Source: a virus | IMG/VR virus record: IMGVR_UViG_3300025881_000006 | Span: 1-64,000 of that record | DNA: 64,000 bases | Reading direction: 5' to 3' (one strand) | Shown here: piece by piece, positions 51,201 through 59,458 of the stretch | Layout of the letters: the number at the start of each line of letters is the position of its first letter | How positions within the stretch are numbered: the stretch's first letter is position 1 | Position numbers and translations under genes: made by a program | Notes under the pieces: model-generated | The model's input: only the letters and a program-made list of their open reading frames with translations | Database searches by the model: none | What the model was told of the DNA's origin: nothing

Positions 51201-52636
51201 TGTTAACTAAACGTACCGTATCGGCCATAGGCCAAGCTGTGTTAAATCACACACAATCAAACGTCTGCCTTAATGCTAAAGAAGGTACACCTTTACGTGA
51301 CCTTGTTACTGTTATGGGCGGGATTGATAATTCTGCATTAAAAGGAGCCGTTCTTTCTAGTCATGACCACGATGTATTAATTGCTAACTCGTTACACCCA
51401 GCCCCTGATGGTGAAGTGCAACATGATACCATGATGCGTCAAGCGGTTTCATTGGCAAGTGACTCAGTTCGTACTATGCTAACTGTAGCACGTACTATGG
51501 TATTACCTACGGTTAAAACCATGTATGCTCAAGTAGACCGTAACATTGCTGATATCGTAGGTACGCCTAATCGTCATGCAGTGCTTTCTGTTTACTTAGA
51601 AGACGTTTATAACTCACCTACAATGGCAGGTTTAATTGAACGTTTCTCTGAAGCGCCTGTAGAAATTCCAATGCCTAGCTCTGGCATGTATCCTGAAATG
51701 GATGGCTTAGAGTTAGAAGAAAGAATGGTAACGGGTATTGCTCGTTTTGATGGCTATCTTAAAACAGTGTTAGATGATGTTGAGCCTGACCTACCTCTAA
51801 CTATTTACAACTCAGTATTTAGAGCGTCAGGTGTTGACCTTTACTCTGGTCTGTTTAATGCAAGTCTAGCTAGACGTAAGCGCTTCGTTGCTCTTATTAC
51901 TCAGTTAGTTGCTAAGAGCTTTTTAGAAAAGCCACCTGAAACAACGAATAGTTCACTGTCTGACTTTAATGATAACTGTGCTACCTTTTTACAACAAAGT
52001 GGCCGTACCCTTTATCGCATGGTTAAAGAACGTGAACGCTTCAATGCGGAAAATCGTTTAATCACATTCTTCCCACAGCCGGGTAGTACTAATCAGGCTA
52101 TTGAAGTAGTTGGTGAAGTATACACTCGTTGGTTAGAAGAAGGTGGTTCTCCTGAGTTGTTGATGGGTGCTTGTTTATCTGGTAATCGTGAAGTGTCATA
52201 TCCCGGTTTGTTAGAAGATAAAGAAAAGTATCTTAAAGTCTATAGTCGTGCTGAACAAATGCACAAGTCTAAGGCAGCAGCTAACCGTACTAGTGCAATG
52301 GTTGATGAGACCAGACGCGTTGTATCTGAATATATTCGTAGCTTATCAACAGATGATAAAACGATTATTGATCCTAAAGACGTATTACTTAAACGTCTAG
52401 GTGAAAGTTTGGGTACCATCACGTGTGGTCAAAGTACCGATTGTTATTGTTACGTTCGTGAAGTGGTATGTAATGTATTCTACCCTCACACTAACGCTTT
52501 AACTATTCTTAAACTGATTGACGAAGCCATAGAAGAGAATCCTAAACTGTCCGTGCGTGAAGCTGGTACAGTGGCCACAATAGATATTGTTGCTACATGG
52601 GTTGCCTCTATGATTGATGTCTCTCGCTATCGTTAA
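51200..52636 (+). CDS. Conserved-context virion-type protein, unknown
   Basis: A 478-residue mostly helical protein, ATG after GGAGGTG overlapping the previous stop. Several Cys cluster in 'ITCGQSTDCYCYVREVVC' near residue 412-430. It lies in the block RNAP beta - this gene - 52653-53375 - prohead protease, which in my memory parallels phiKZ gp178-177-176-175. A head or virion role is inferred from that context. No domain recognised. Confidence 0.65.
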   Translation: MLTKRTVSAIGQAVLNHTQSNVCLNAKEGTPLRDLVTVMGGIDNSALKGAVLSSHDHDVLIANSLHPAPDGEVQHDTMMRQAVSLASDSVRTMLTVARTMVLPTVKTMYAQVDRNIADIVGTPNRHAVLSVYLEDVYNSPTMAGLIERFSEAPVEIPMPSSGMYPEMDGLELEERMVTGIARFDGYLKTVLDDVEPDLPLTIYNSVFRASGVDLYSGLFNASLARRKRFVALITQLVAKSFLEKPPETTNSSLSDFNDNCATFLQQSGRTLYRMVKERERFNAENRLITFFPQPGSTNQAIEVVGEVYTRWLEEGGSPELLMGACLSGNREVSYPGLLEDKEKYLKVYSRAEQMHKSKAAANRTSAMVDETRRVVSEYIRSLSTDDKTIIDPKDVLLKRLGESLGTITCGQSTDCYCYVREVVCNVFYPHTNALTILKLIDEAIEENPKLSVREAGTVATIDIVATWVASMIDVSRYR

Positions 52637-52652
52637 CTAAAAGGGGTGTATC

Positions 52653-53375
52653 GTGAATATATCGGGATTAAAACGCAATCCAAAGGCGATACACTCCATA
52701 TTGGTCCATCGTAATGATGGTACGGTTAAGGTAACTGCTCCGTGTAGTGTACATATACCCAAACGGTATACTACTCGCGAGTTGGCCACCGTAGGTAATG
52801 AAGTCAGTATTGTTGGTATGTTTGGAATTGTCACTGGTAATAACTATGGCGTCTGTCGTATTAATGCCATGGTAAATATCAAGCCTACCTCAATCAATAC
52901 TATTATTATCGACGATACGGAGTATTTGGAATTCCAGTTTGAAGCGGGGGATACGTTATTAACTAATGTGAACTTGGTCAAGCGGGATACGTTAGTTTAT
53001 CGTATTTATGATGAGATAGTAGCCAAAGGTAACACACCGTGGTATATGAGCTACCAAGATTTAGGGCAGTTATTTGATACAGCCTCATCTTTTGGTGGTG
53101 CTAACTTAGGTGCCAACCATGCTATCTTGGAAATGATTACAGCCTCACGTGCTAGAAATCCAAACGATAGAACTAAATACTATCGCCACACACTTAACAA
53201 AGCTACACAGTTGGATACAACGCCTCCTGTGATGATTGCATTGAAGAGTGTACAAGATGGTGCTACCAATACCACTGCTAAGTTAATCGGTGCGTATATG
53301 GATGAAGGTATTAACTCTGCCTTAGTCGACCCTTCTGAGCGTAGTGAGAAAATAGAAGAGTTGTTACGCACGTAA
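52653..53375 (+). CDS. Conserved-context protein upstream of the prohead protease (GTG start)
   Basis: A 240-residue protein. GTG 52653 follows AGGGGTG and gives 'MNISGLKRNPK'. The N-terminal about 110 residues are beta-rich ('TVKVTAPCSVHIPKRY', 'NEVSIVGMFGIVTG'), the rest helical. 16 bp behind 51200-52636 and 17 bp before the protease gene, so it belongs to the same unit. Function unknown; a head assembly role is possible. Confidence 0.65.
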   Translation: MNISGLKRNPKAIHSILVHRNDGTVKVTAPCSVHIPKRYTTRELATVGNEVSIVGMFGIVTGNNYGVCRINAMVNIKPTSINTIIIDDTEYLEFQFEAGDTLLTNVNLVKRDTLVYRIYDEIVAKGNTPWYMSYQDLGQLFDTASSFGGANLGANHAILEMITASRARNPNDRTKYYRHTLNKATQLDTTPPVMIALKSVQDGATNTTAKLIGAYMDEGINSALVDPSERSEKIEELLRT

Positions 53376-53392
53376 CTAGTTAGGAAATAAAC

Positions 53393-54151
53393 ATGAAAAA
53401 TCAAGCTACTTTAAGCTGTACTGCATTAGCCGGTACGAATAAGGTTGGTGCCCTTAAGCCCGACAGTAATGGTTATTACGAAATGGTGTTAGGTGCCTAC
53501 GATTTCTTTAACTCATCTAAAGCTATTTATCCATTTACTTCAGCTAAGCATCTTTTCGAAGAAAGCTCTATGTTGATGCGTCGGATTAACAGTGGTCAGT
53601 GTCGCAGTGAGTATGGTCATCCTAAGAAGCAACGTGGGATGACGATGTCGGATTACATACAACGTATTGTTTCTATTGAAGAAACTAACATTTGTGCCCA
53701 TATTAAGTCGATACGTATCGATACTCAATCTGTAATGGATGATAAAGGTAAGCCAGTTACTGCTGTAATTGGTATGGTTAAGCCATCTGGCCCTAGAGGT
53801 CCTGCTTTACGTGAATCGTTGGATAATCCCGATGAGAACGTAGCCTTCTCTGTACGTTCGTTAACGAATGATACGTTTGAGAATGGTGGCCATCAAAAGC
53901 ACATGAAGCAATTAATTACTTGGGATTATGTAAATGAACCCGGTATCTCTATTGCAACTAAGTATAATGCACCTTCGTTAGAAGAGTTGTCTGAAGACTT
54001 AGAGATAGTGCCGATGATGTTAGACCGTTGGGAAGCGCAAGAGCAAGGTGCTCATGTTGGGATGGAAAGTATCCTAACGTCTAAGATGGTTAGAAGTGAT
54101 TTTGGTTGGCAGAAAGTTCAATCAATACTTGTACCCTCTAGTACTTGGTAA
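53393..54151 (+). CDS. Prohead protease (T4 gp21 / S80-like)
   Basis: A 252-residue protein, AGGAAA before ATG. 'SGQCRSEYGHPKK' at 67-79 matches the G-E/S-x-x-H-P block of phage prohead proteases, with H76 as the likely catalytic histidine. 'VMDDKGKPVTAVIGMVKPSGPRG' follows and 'NVAFSVRS' at 149-156 matches the catalytic serine block (x-F-S-x-R), with S153 as the likely nucleophile. The family cuts scaffold and other head proteins during capsid maturation in contractile-tailed phages. In phiKZ the protease is, as I recall, gp175. The ATG-to-stop length is typical. It is followed by a strong terminator module. Confidence 0.75.
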   Translation: MKNQATLSCTALAGTNKVGALKPDSNGYYEMVLGAYDFFNSSKAIYPFTSAKHLFEESSMLMRRINSGQCRSEYGHPKKQRGMTMSDYIQRIVSIEETNICAHIKSIRIDTQSVMDDKGKPVTAVIGMVKPSGPRGPALRESLDNPDENVAFSVRSLTNDTFENGGHQKHMKQLITWDYVNEPGISIATKYNAPSLEELSEDLEIVPMMLDRWEAQEQGAHVGMESILTSKMVRSDFGWQKVQSILVPSSTW

Positions 54152-54153
54152 AC

Positions 54154-54200
54154 GCATAAACGAGAGTACCTCTTTACATAGAGGTACTCTTCTATGCCGT
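54154..54200 (+). terminator. GCATA-hairpin-TATGCCGT terminator module
   Basis: GCATA (54154), perfect stem AGAGTACCTC/GAGGTACTCT (54163-54190), TATGCCGT (54193-54200), after the prohead protease. Confidence 0.75.
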
Positions 54201-54217
54201 AATCTAGATTTTCACAG

Positions 54218-54229
54218 ACCTACATTACC
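54218..54229 (+). promoter_or_regulatory. Promoter-like motif upstream of 54283
   Basis: ACCTACATTACC lies 53 bp before the ATG at 54283, between the terminator 54154-54200 and the gene. Identical to 26314-26325. Confidence 0.5.
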
Positions 54230-54282
54230 TTTACGGAGTATGGCCTACTATGATTAGTTACTAACCCAAACAAGAGGTAGAT

Positions 54283-54600
54283 ATGTTTAATCCAATTAAA
54301 CGATTTAACAAGTGGAAGAGATTTAGATTCCTAAGTAAGCTGAAACCGTTGATAAAAAATACGATGTTTCACGTTAAGCAAGGGGATGTAATTTGGAGCA
54401 GAGAAGATATTTACGGTGAGGACCACTGGTTAAAATGGAATGTCCACATTGACAGTATGGTGGGGGCAGTGAGCTTTAAAAGAAATGATAGCATTCTAAC
54501 CATTGGGAATGTCCCCGGTACCAATGCGGAACGTTTACGTAGTAATCGCATCATTACTGGTTGTGGTGATGTATTAAGCCTGTACGTTGAGAAAGGATAG
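54283..54600 (+). CDS. Small basic orphan protein
   Basis: A 105-residue protein with GAGG before the ATG. Residues 1-27 are very basic and aromatic ('MFNPIKRFNKWKRFRFLSKL'), then a beta-rich part. It could bind nucleic acid or membrane. First gene of the second accessory block. No family recognised. Confidence 0.5.
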   Translation: MFNPIKRFNKWKRFRFLSKLKPLIKNTMFHVKQGDVIWSREDIYGEDHWLKWNVHIDSMVGAVSFKRNDSILTIGNVPGTNAERLRSNRIITGCGDVLSLYVEKG

Positions 54601-54607
54601 ATACAAA

Positions 54608-55147
54608 ATGAATACAATACAAGAAACGTGGGTAGACTACTCTCGGGCAGTCATTAATAAAGAAGCTTCAGCAGAACAGCGGCGTATAATGAAACATGCT
54701 TACTACAGTGGTGCTAATAATACATTACAGTTGATGTGGCAATTGGGCGATGCTCGTACTGATGAAGATAAAGCAGTAGAGATACTGGATATCTACAATA
54801 AGGAAGTAGAAGAGTTCTTTACTAACATACACCCAGAAGATTCCAAGCTTAGTGGGTCATCGAAAGAAGGTGTAGTTTACGCAACGTGGTGTGAGTATCT
54901 AATACTCAATGGGATGGTTGGATTAGACCCAGGGCCTGAACATGATATTAAAGCTTCGTACTATGCCGGTATTCACAGTGTACTTAATTTAAGCATGAAT
55001 GAATTTGTAGATATGTCACTAGATGCAGGTGCAATGATAATACAAGGTTTATCTGAAGAGGTCAGTATGTACTTCAAAGAAGACCATGAGCGTAAACAAC
55101 CTAAATCAACTAAACCCAAACGTAAGAAACGTCCTAAGCGACATTAG
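54608..55147 (+). CDS. Helical protein with two Y-A-G repeats and basic tail
   Basis: A 179-residue protein from ATG 54608 (7 bp after the previous stop; a frame from 54587 would overlap it). Two units of about 70 residues repeat the order T-W-x-x-Y ... A/S-Y-Y-x-G ... acidic helix: 'TWVDYSRAV ... AYYSG' (31-35) and 'TWCEYLIL ... SYYAG' (117-121). A lysine/arginine tail ends it ('KPKRKKRPKRH'). A third, single copy is the gene at 55669. The motif resembles short helical phage proteins with 'FYAG', whose function I do not know. Confidence 0.6.
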   Translation: MNTIQETWVDYSRAVINKEASAEQRRIMKHAYYSGANNTLQLMWQLGDARTDEDKAVEILDIYNKEVEEFFTNIHPEDSKLSGSSKEGVVYATWCEYLILNGMVGLDPGPEHDIKASYYAGIHSVLNLSMNEFVDMSLDAGAMIIQGLSEEVSMYFKEDHERKQPKSTKPKRKKRPKRH

Positions 55148-55271
55148 ACCGCAGTGAGCCCCTAGGCGTATATATGTAGTTTATTACACTAGGTTGTTAT
55201 TTAGATATAAGAAGGGCTTAGAATGGCATACTGAGCCCCTGATGGACGTTGTAGATAGATAAGGAAGATGA

Positions 55272-55652
55272 ATGGTTATTATAATAGCAGATACTAGCGC
55301 AACTATTACCTGTACTATGGAAAAGTGCGTTGCAGGTGAAGAGATAACGAGATTGTTAGACGATGATGCAAGTGTGTGTTGGGGTAGATTAGATTCGGTA
55401 GAGAATGTTACCGAGCTTACTGAAGTAATGCAACGAGATATCAACTATGACATGAAAAGGATTGAAGAGGTAAGCGGATTAAAGACTAGTAAGTATCATT
55501 ACGGTAATGTAGTCTACCTATTCTTTTTAGCAAAGCCAACTTTAATATCGATGATTACCACGGGTAAGTATGTATTTGATAAAGTCATTCCCGTATCTAA
55601 TGATAGTAAGGTTAGTATAAAGATATCCCTCACTTTTAATTTCAACAATTAA
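55272..55652 (+). CDS. Orphan protein
   Basis: A 126-residue protein starting 124 bp after 55147 with AAGGAAGA before the ATG. Helices alternate with beta strands ('YHYGNVVYLFFLAKPTLISMITTG', 'SKVSIKISLTFNF'). A helix-then-meander layout again; no family recognised. The upstream gap (55148-55271) shows no promoter-like motif or clear hairpin. Confidence 0.5.
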   Translation: MVIIIADTSATITCTMEKCVAGEEITRLLDDDASVCWGRLDSVENVTELTEVMQRDINYDMKRIEEVSGLKTSKYHYGNVVYLFFLAKPTLISMITTGKYVFDKVIPVSNDSKVSIKISLTFNFNN

Positions 55653-55668
55653 GTATTAGGAGATTACA

Positions 55669-55935
55669 ATGGACCAGTCAGTTGAAGACCATTGGGAACA
55701 GCATAAAAGAACTGCGTACCCAAAAGGTATATCGGGACTAGAGGAGATACAAGCTAGGATGTCTTTTTATGCAGGATTTCAAGCAAGTGTAGAATCTGTA
55801 ACTCGCCTACTAAAAAGTAATACTGATGAAGCTACCTTTATCACCAAGGTTCATGCAGCCTTATTAGAGTGCAGCAAGTATATCGATACTCACGTTGTAG
55901 AGTTTGCTAGAATACATTTATACGGGAAACGATGA
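55669..55935 (+). CDS. Small helical Y-A-G-type protein
   Basis: An 88-residue protein with AGGAG before the ATG. 'HWEQHK ... ARMSFYAGFQASVESVTRLL' (FYAG at 33-36) and a second helix 'ATFITKVHAALLECSKYI' match one repeat of 54608-55147. It overlaps the next gene by 4 bp (ATGA). A paralogue of that protein reduced to one unit is likely. Confidence 0.55.
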   Translation: MDQSVEDHWEQHKRTAYPKGISGLEEIQARMSFYAGFQASVESVTRLLKSNTDEATFITKVHAALLECSKYIDTHVVEFARIHLYGKR

Positions 55936-56678
55936 TGCTCTACCAGTACGTTGATGGTAAAGTCACGGAGCTGTATGATAATGGGTACGACAAAAACATT
56001 ATCTACTCTCCAAATCAGGCAGGTATGCCTCCACTAGTTGAAGCAGGAGTCCCTTTTAAAATAGTCGGTAACGATAAGTTTTGGACATTTATAATAGACC
56101 CAGCCGTTAGTGAGGGTTTACTATTAACAGTCTACCATCATCCCTTTCTACATAAACACGCCTATGCCGTTTCTGTAGATGGACCACACTTCACCCAGAT
56201 GTATGTTACACCACAACTATCCACCGTGTGTGAAACGTATTTTGATAATGAACGTACTAGCAAGATTAGCATCCCTCCTACCGCACCCAATGGTCCTATA
56301 TCTGACCTATTTAATCCTTGGGTGATTATACACTGGAATAGACAACGGGTTTGTGAGTACTATGACGCCGCCACTGGTAGACGCTGTAGTACTGAAAAGT
56401 CACTTAGGAACGCCCTACGTAGTCATAACACTACAGAGGGTATATTTAGAACTACCATCCTGCCTCACGTTGAAGAGGGGTTAGTTTTGATTAAGTGTAC
56501 ACACGACTACGTTGACCATGTGAATAATAAATTGATTAGTGATGTTAAATGGCATTTAGAAGTAGGTGTTGGCATCGTTAGTGCCATACAATCTAGAGAT
56601 AAACTATTTGTCGTAGTGAGGAAGTTCGATACATTAAACTTAGTTATTCTGGGACAAGAAGAAACAATGAAGCATTGA
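55932..56678 (+). CDS. Orphan protein
   Basis: A 248-residue protein coupled to the previous gene by ATGA. Beta-rich, with many His and Tyr ('TVYHHPFLHKHAYAVSVDG', 'HWNRQRVCEYYDAATGRRC'). No recognised family or catalytic motif. Same strand and tight spacing as its neighbours. Confidence 0.5.
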   Translation: MMLYQYVDGKVTELYDNGYDKNIIYSPNQAGMPPLVEAGVPFKIVGNDKFWTFIIDPAVSEGLLLTVYHHPFLHKHAYAVSVDGPHFTQMYVTPQLSTVCETYFDNERTSKISIPPTAPNGPISDLFNPWVIIHWNRQRVCEYYDAATGRRCSTEKSLRNALRSHNTTEGIFRTTILPHVEEGLVLIKCTHDYVDHVNNKLISDVKWHLEVGVGIVSAIQSRDKLFVVVRKFDTLNLVILGQEETMKH

Positions 56679-56726
56679 CGGTACGGAACCATTCCTATCG
56701 TCATGTATACTGATAGGAATATCCGC

Positions 56727-57554
56727 ATGAACACACCCAATTACATTGACGTATTATCAAATATTGATATCAATACACCACCTCGTGATATAGAATCATT
56801 ATCTGTTAAATGTGGTGATAATGAAACCATTGCTCATCTATTTGCCTTATGTAAAATTAACATCCCTTTATCGTACGACATACTCTCCCTCACTAATACA
56901 CGAGGGATATCTGTCTATGCTACTATGAGAGATAGTGAAGCGTTATTTGATGGTTGTATTAGATGTTTATCTGCAACGTTTAAAAACGGTGAACCTGTAG
57001 CTCACCTACTCGCTCGTCATGGGTTTAACTTCTTAGAACAACCAGACGTCATGACTCTTGTTGGTTTGAATGGTGATACGACGGCTCATGTACAGGCCAG
57101 AGTGGGCATTCATCCACCTCAGGATAGTAAGTATTTAAAGTTGGTTAACGGTGCTGGTGATAGCGTAGCGTTAATTATGGCTGCCAACGGATATCGTTTT
57201 GGAGACTTAGATAATGAAGTATCTTTAATATCTAACGATGCAGGTTGGAAGGTTATCCATGAGGAAGTAAGTGGAGGTCGTAGAGTCCACGGTAGTAACC
57301 CGATACTATTAGAGTCTTCACATAACGGCACTACCGTAGCTCACCTCGTTGCTTATAACGGCCACGGTAAAGACTTTGGAGATAACCTATATAAACTTAA
57401 AGACCTTCAGGGATTAACTGTAGCGCACTGTGCAGCACTTAGTGGTACAGATACAGTTTTCTCTGATGAGGTATTACAATTAAAGACTAATGATGGAATA
57501 TCAGTACAGGACGTATTGAATGACCCATGTTGTCTAAAGCCAATACTTTGTTAG
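56727..57554 (+). CDS. Ankyrin-repeat-like protein
   Basis: A 275-residue protein from ATG 56727, which has AGGAA upstream; ATG 56703 is also in frame but lacks a site. At least six copies of the core T/P-V-A-H/L-x-x-A-x-x-G occur: 34-43, 90-99, 118-127, 146-155, 203-212 and 231-240 ('TVAHLVAYNG', 'TVAHCAALSG', 'PVAHLLARHG'), roughly 28-57 apart, with 'L..L.N..G' between them. This is the ankyrin pattern in the degenerate form common in bacteria. Ankyrin proteins bind other proteins, so a host-target or anti-defence role is possible. No catalytic domain is fused. Confidence 0.7.
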   Translation: MNTPNYIDVLSNIDINTPPRDIESLSVKCGDNETIAHLFALCKINIPLSYDILSLTNTRGISVYATMRDSEALFDGCIRCLSATFKNGEPVAHLLARHGFNFLEQPDVMTLVGLNGDTTAHVQARVGIHPPQDSKYLKLVNGAGDSVALIMAANGYRFGDLDNEVSLISNDAGWKVIHEEVSGGRRVHGSNPILLESSHNGTTVAHLVAYNGHGKDFGDNLYKLKDLQGLTVAHCAALSGTDTVFSDEVLQLKTNDGISVQDVLNDPCCLKPILC

Positions 57555-57562
57555 GAGTATGA

Positions 57563-58210
57563 ATGAATAAGTTCACTGATAAGTTTCTCAACACGGTTGG
57601 TATTCCTACTGATACCATATCGTTACTAAGAGAATGTTGGGACGAAACTCCTTTTTATAGTAATCTACAATTACCAATAGGGGAGATAGTTAGTGCTATT
57701 TGTGTAAAGTGGTATGACGACGTTGAAGAGTCAAAGCGTGCTATGAATGTAATATTAGATACACTGCCTAAGGTAGCGTTAATACGTGATATTAAAGTAT
57801 CCATTAACGAACCACCACACCCTTGGGCTATATTTGCATTTGATATCGATAACGATAGTTTGCACGTTGCCACTACTGTAGGTCTAACTAAGATTATACA
57901 GGCTGAGCTTATCATGGTACACGCACTACCCATGACGACCATTTGTACAATCTTAAACACCATGGGTACACGCTCCCTACCTTCACGGGTAGACTTTAAT
58001 GTAGTGGATAATATTCTTCCGGGAATGGATACCAAAGCGAAGTTAATAGAGGTACCTGCTATAGCGGTAAAGTCTTATGTTGATATACATGACTTTATGT
58101 ACAAGGGTGAGACTAAGAAATACTATCAGGTAGTACTATCTGACGTGTACGGTATCTTTCCAGATGAAGCTGGATATAGCGGAGCTTACAAGCAGGTTGT
58201 AATTCAATAG
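57563..58210 (+). CDS. Orphan protein
   Basis: A 215-residue protein with TTAGGAG before the ATG, 8 bp after the ankyrin gene. Mixed alpha/beta ('HPWAIFAFDIDNDSLHVATT', 'SYVDIHDFMYKGETKKYYQVV'). No family recognised. The pair with the ankyrin gene may form a functional unit; inference only. Confidence 0.5.
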   Translation: MNKFTDKFLNTVGIPTDTISLLRECWDETPFYSNLQLPIGEIVSAICVKWYDDVEESKRAMNVILDTLPKVALIRDIKVSINEPPHPWAIFAFDIDNDSLHVATTVGLTKIIQAELIMVHALPMTTICTILNTMGTRSLPSRVDFNVVDNILPGMDTKAKLIEVPAIAVKSYVDIHDFMYKGETKKYYQVVLSDVYGIFPDEAGYSGAYKQVVIQ

Positions 58211-58238
58211 TACGTAACGTATCCTAAAACGTTACACC

Positions 58239-58249
58239 CCTACATTATT
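58239..58249 (+). promoter_or_regulatory. Promoter-like motif upstream of 58306
   Basis: CCTACATTATT lies 56 bp before the ATG at 58306, matching the motif at 23388. No clear terminator separates it from the gene before. Confidence 0.4.
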
Positions 58250-58305
58250 CATGTGGTAGTACTCACTACTTAAACCCTTAAAACAAAATACTAAAGGAAC
58301 ATTCA

Positions 58306-58737
58306 ATGTCTAAAGAAAAAACAATTACATTCGCTGAAGCGCTAGGTAAAAAGGTTACTCAGGTAAATGAAGGCATCGTCCAATTCCATGAGAATACATT
58401 CAAAGATACTCTTCCAGAAGACTTAACGGTTGAGACGGTACAGAAAGTACAAGACCACTTGAAAGACTTTACTGGGCAGTTTGCTAAGACTGTAGGTATC
58501 GAAGGTGCCAAGGCCATGTCTGAAGATAAAGAACTAAACTCAGTAAGCGCTGGTTTAGTAGTAGGTCGTGACCGTGTCGAAGTGAATGTTCAACGTGAAC
58601 AAGTAGTTAATGATGAAACTCATCTTGGCTATACTGACCTGAAATACACTATGGATTTTGGTGAAGGTGATACTAGCATTGCCAATCAAGTTCGTGAACA
58701 TAATGCCAAATTGTTCAAAGACCTTGTAGGTAATTAA
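58306..58737 (+). CDS. Small acidic protein
   Basis: A 143-residue acidic protein with AAAGGAA before the ATG. Helical N-terminal half ('TVQKVQDHLKDFTGQFAKTV') and beta-rich C-terminal half ('GRDRVEVNVQREQVV', 'LGYTDLKYTMDFGEG'). It forms a single-gene unit between a promoter-like motif and the hairpin 58745-58771, suggesting abundant expression. No family recognised. Confidence 0.6.
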   Translation: MSKEKTITFAEALGKKVTQVNEGIVQFHENTFKDTLPEDLTVETVQKVQDHLKDFTGQFAKTVGIEGAKAMSEDKELNSVSAGLVVGRDRVEVNVQREQVVNDETHLGYTDLKYTMDFGEGDTSIANQVREHNAKLFKDLVGN

Positions 58738-58744
58738 CAAGTTT

Positions 58745-58771
58745 AGAGTGTGGGCGTTGCCTGCACTCTTT
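58745..58771 (+). terminator. Long hairpin after 58306-58737
   Basis: AGAGTGTGGGC/GCCTGCACTCT stem (11 bp with two G-U pairs) and a GTT loop, followed by TTTCTT. Confidence 0.6.
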
Positions 58772-58801
58772 CTTACTGTTTATTTTTTTAGGTAGATTAT
58801 T

Positions 58802-59326
58802 ATGGATATTAAAATGGAGGACGTATTAGCAGAGATACGTGAGGCGTTACAAGATCGTGTTAAACAACTGATGGAAGATGTAAAGTGGATGACAGGCGAG
58901 GATGCATTACTATTCCTAAATACTTTAGCTGTGTACAACATCAATTTAAAGTTCGATGGTAAGGAAGAGTTAAAGGGCGATGGGATTGGTTTATATACAC
59001 TTAACTGCGTAGAAGCTATTTTAAATGCACTAACTGCAAGTGGTACACTACAACCTGGTAGAAAGGTTAGTGAGATATATGGCATTGCCCCTATAGCTCA
59101 TGCCATGTACTGTTTCTTATTTGTAGAGCACTTACCTACGATCGGTTTAAGAAATACTCTAAAATCAATACCTAGTAACGATGTCCATACGCTTATCAAA
59201 CACTACGGTATTAACCCAGACCTAATCCCAATAGAATCCTTTATTGGTGTAATTAGGTTTATATCTCCACAGCCCTCGTCCCCACTACCTGACAATGTTA
59301 AATGCTTAATACCACTGCTTAGATAG
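58802..59326 (+). CDS. Orphan protein
   Basis: A 174-residue helical protein, weak AGGTAG before the ATG. 'REALQDRVKQLMEDVKWMTGEDALLF' and 'VVRTLIKHYG'-like helices with a hydrophobic patch ('IAHAMYCFLFVEHL'). The stop codon sits in the hairpin 59310-59334. No family recognised. Confidence 0.5.
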   Translation: MDIKMEDVLAEIREALQDRVKQLMEDVKWMTGEDALLFLNTLAVYNINLKFDGKEELKGDGIGLYTLNCVEAILNALTASGTLQPGRKVSEIYGIAPIAHAMYCFLFVEHLPTIGLRNTLKSIPSNDVHTLIKHYGINPDLIPIESFIGVIRFISPQPSSPLPDNVKCLIPLLR

Positions 59327-59344
59327 TAGTGGTAATTATGCCAT
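59310..59344 (+). terminator. Hairpin around a stop codon, followed by TATGCCAT
   Basis: TACCACTGCT/AGTAGTGGTA (59310-59334, one G-U) encloses the TAG of the gene; TATGCCAT follows at 59337-59344. Confidence 0.55.
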
Positions 59345-59421
59345 ATATGTCTTATTTTTTTGTTGCTTTTTGGTAGACTAAACGGTATTGCTCATTGTAT
59401 GACATAACTATGCTGGCAGGG

Positions 59422-59432
59422 CTTACATTACC
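59422..59432 (+). promoter_or_regulatory. Promoter-like motif upstream of 59459
   Basis: CTTACATTACC lies 26 bp before the ATG at 59459, closer than the other copies and with one mismatch. Confidence 0.35.
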
Positions 59433-59458
59433 ATTTTCGATATTATTAGGGAGGTGTT

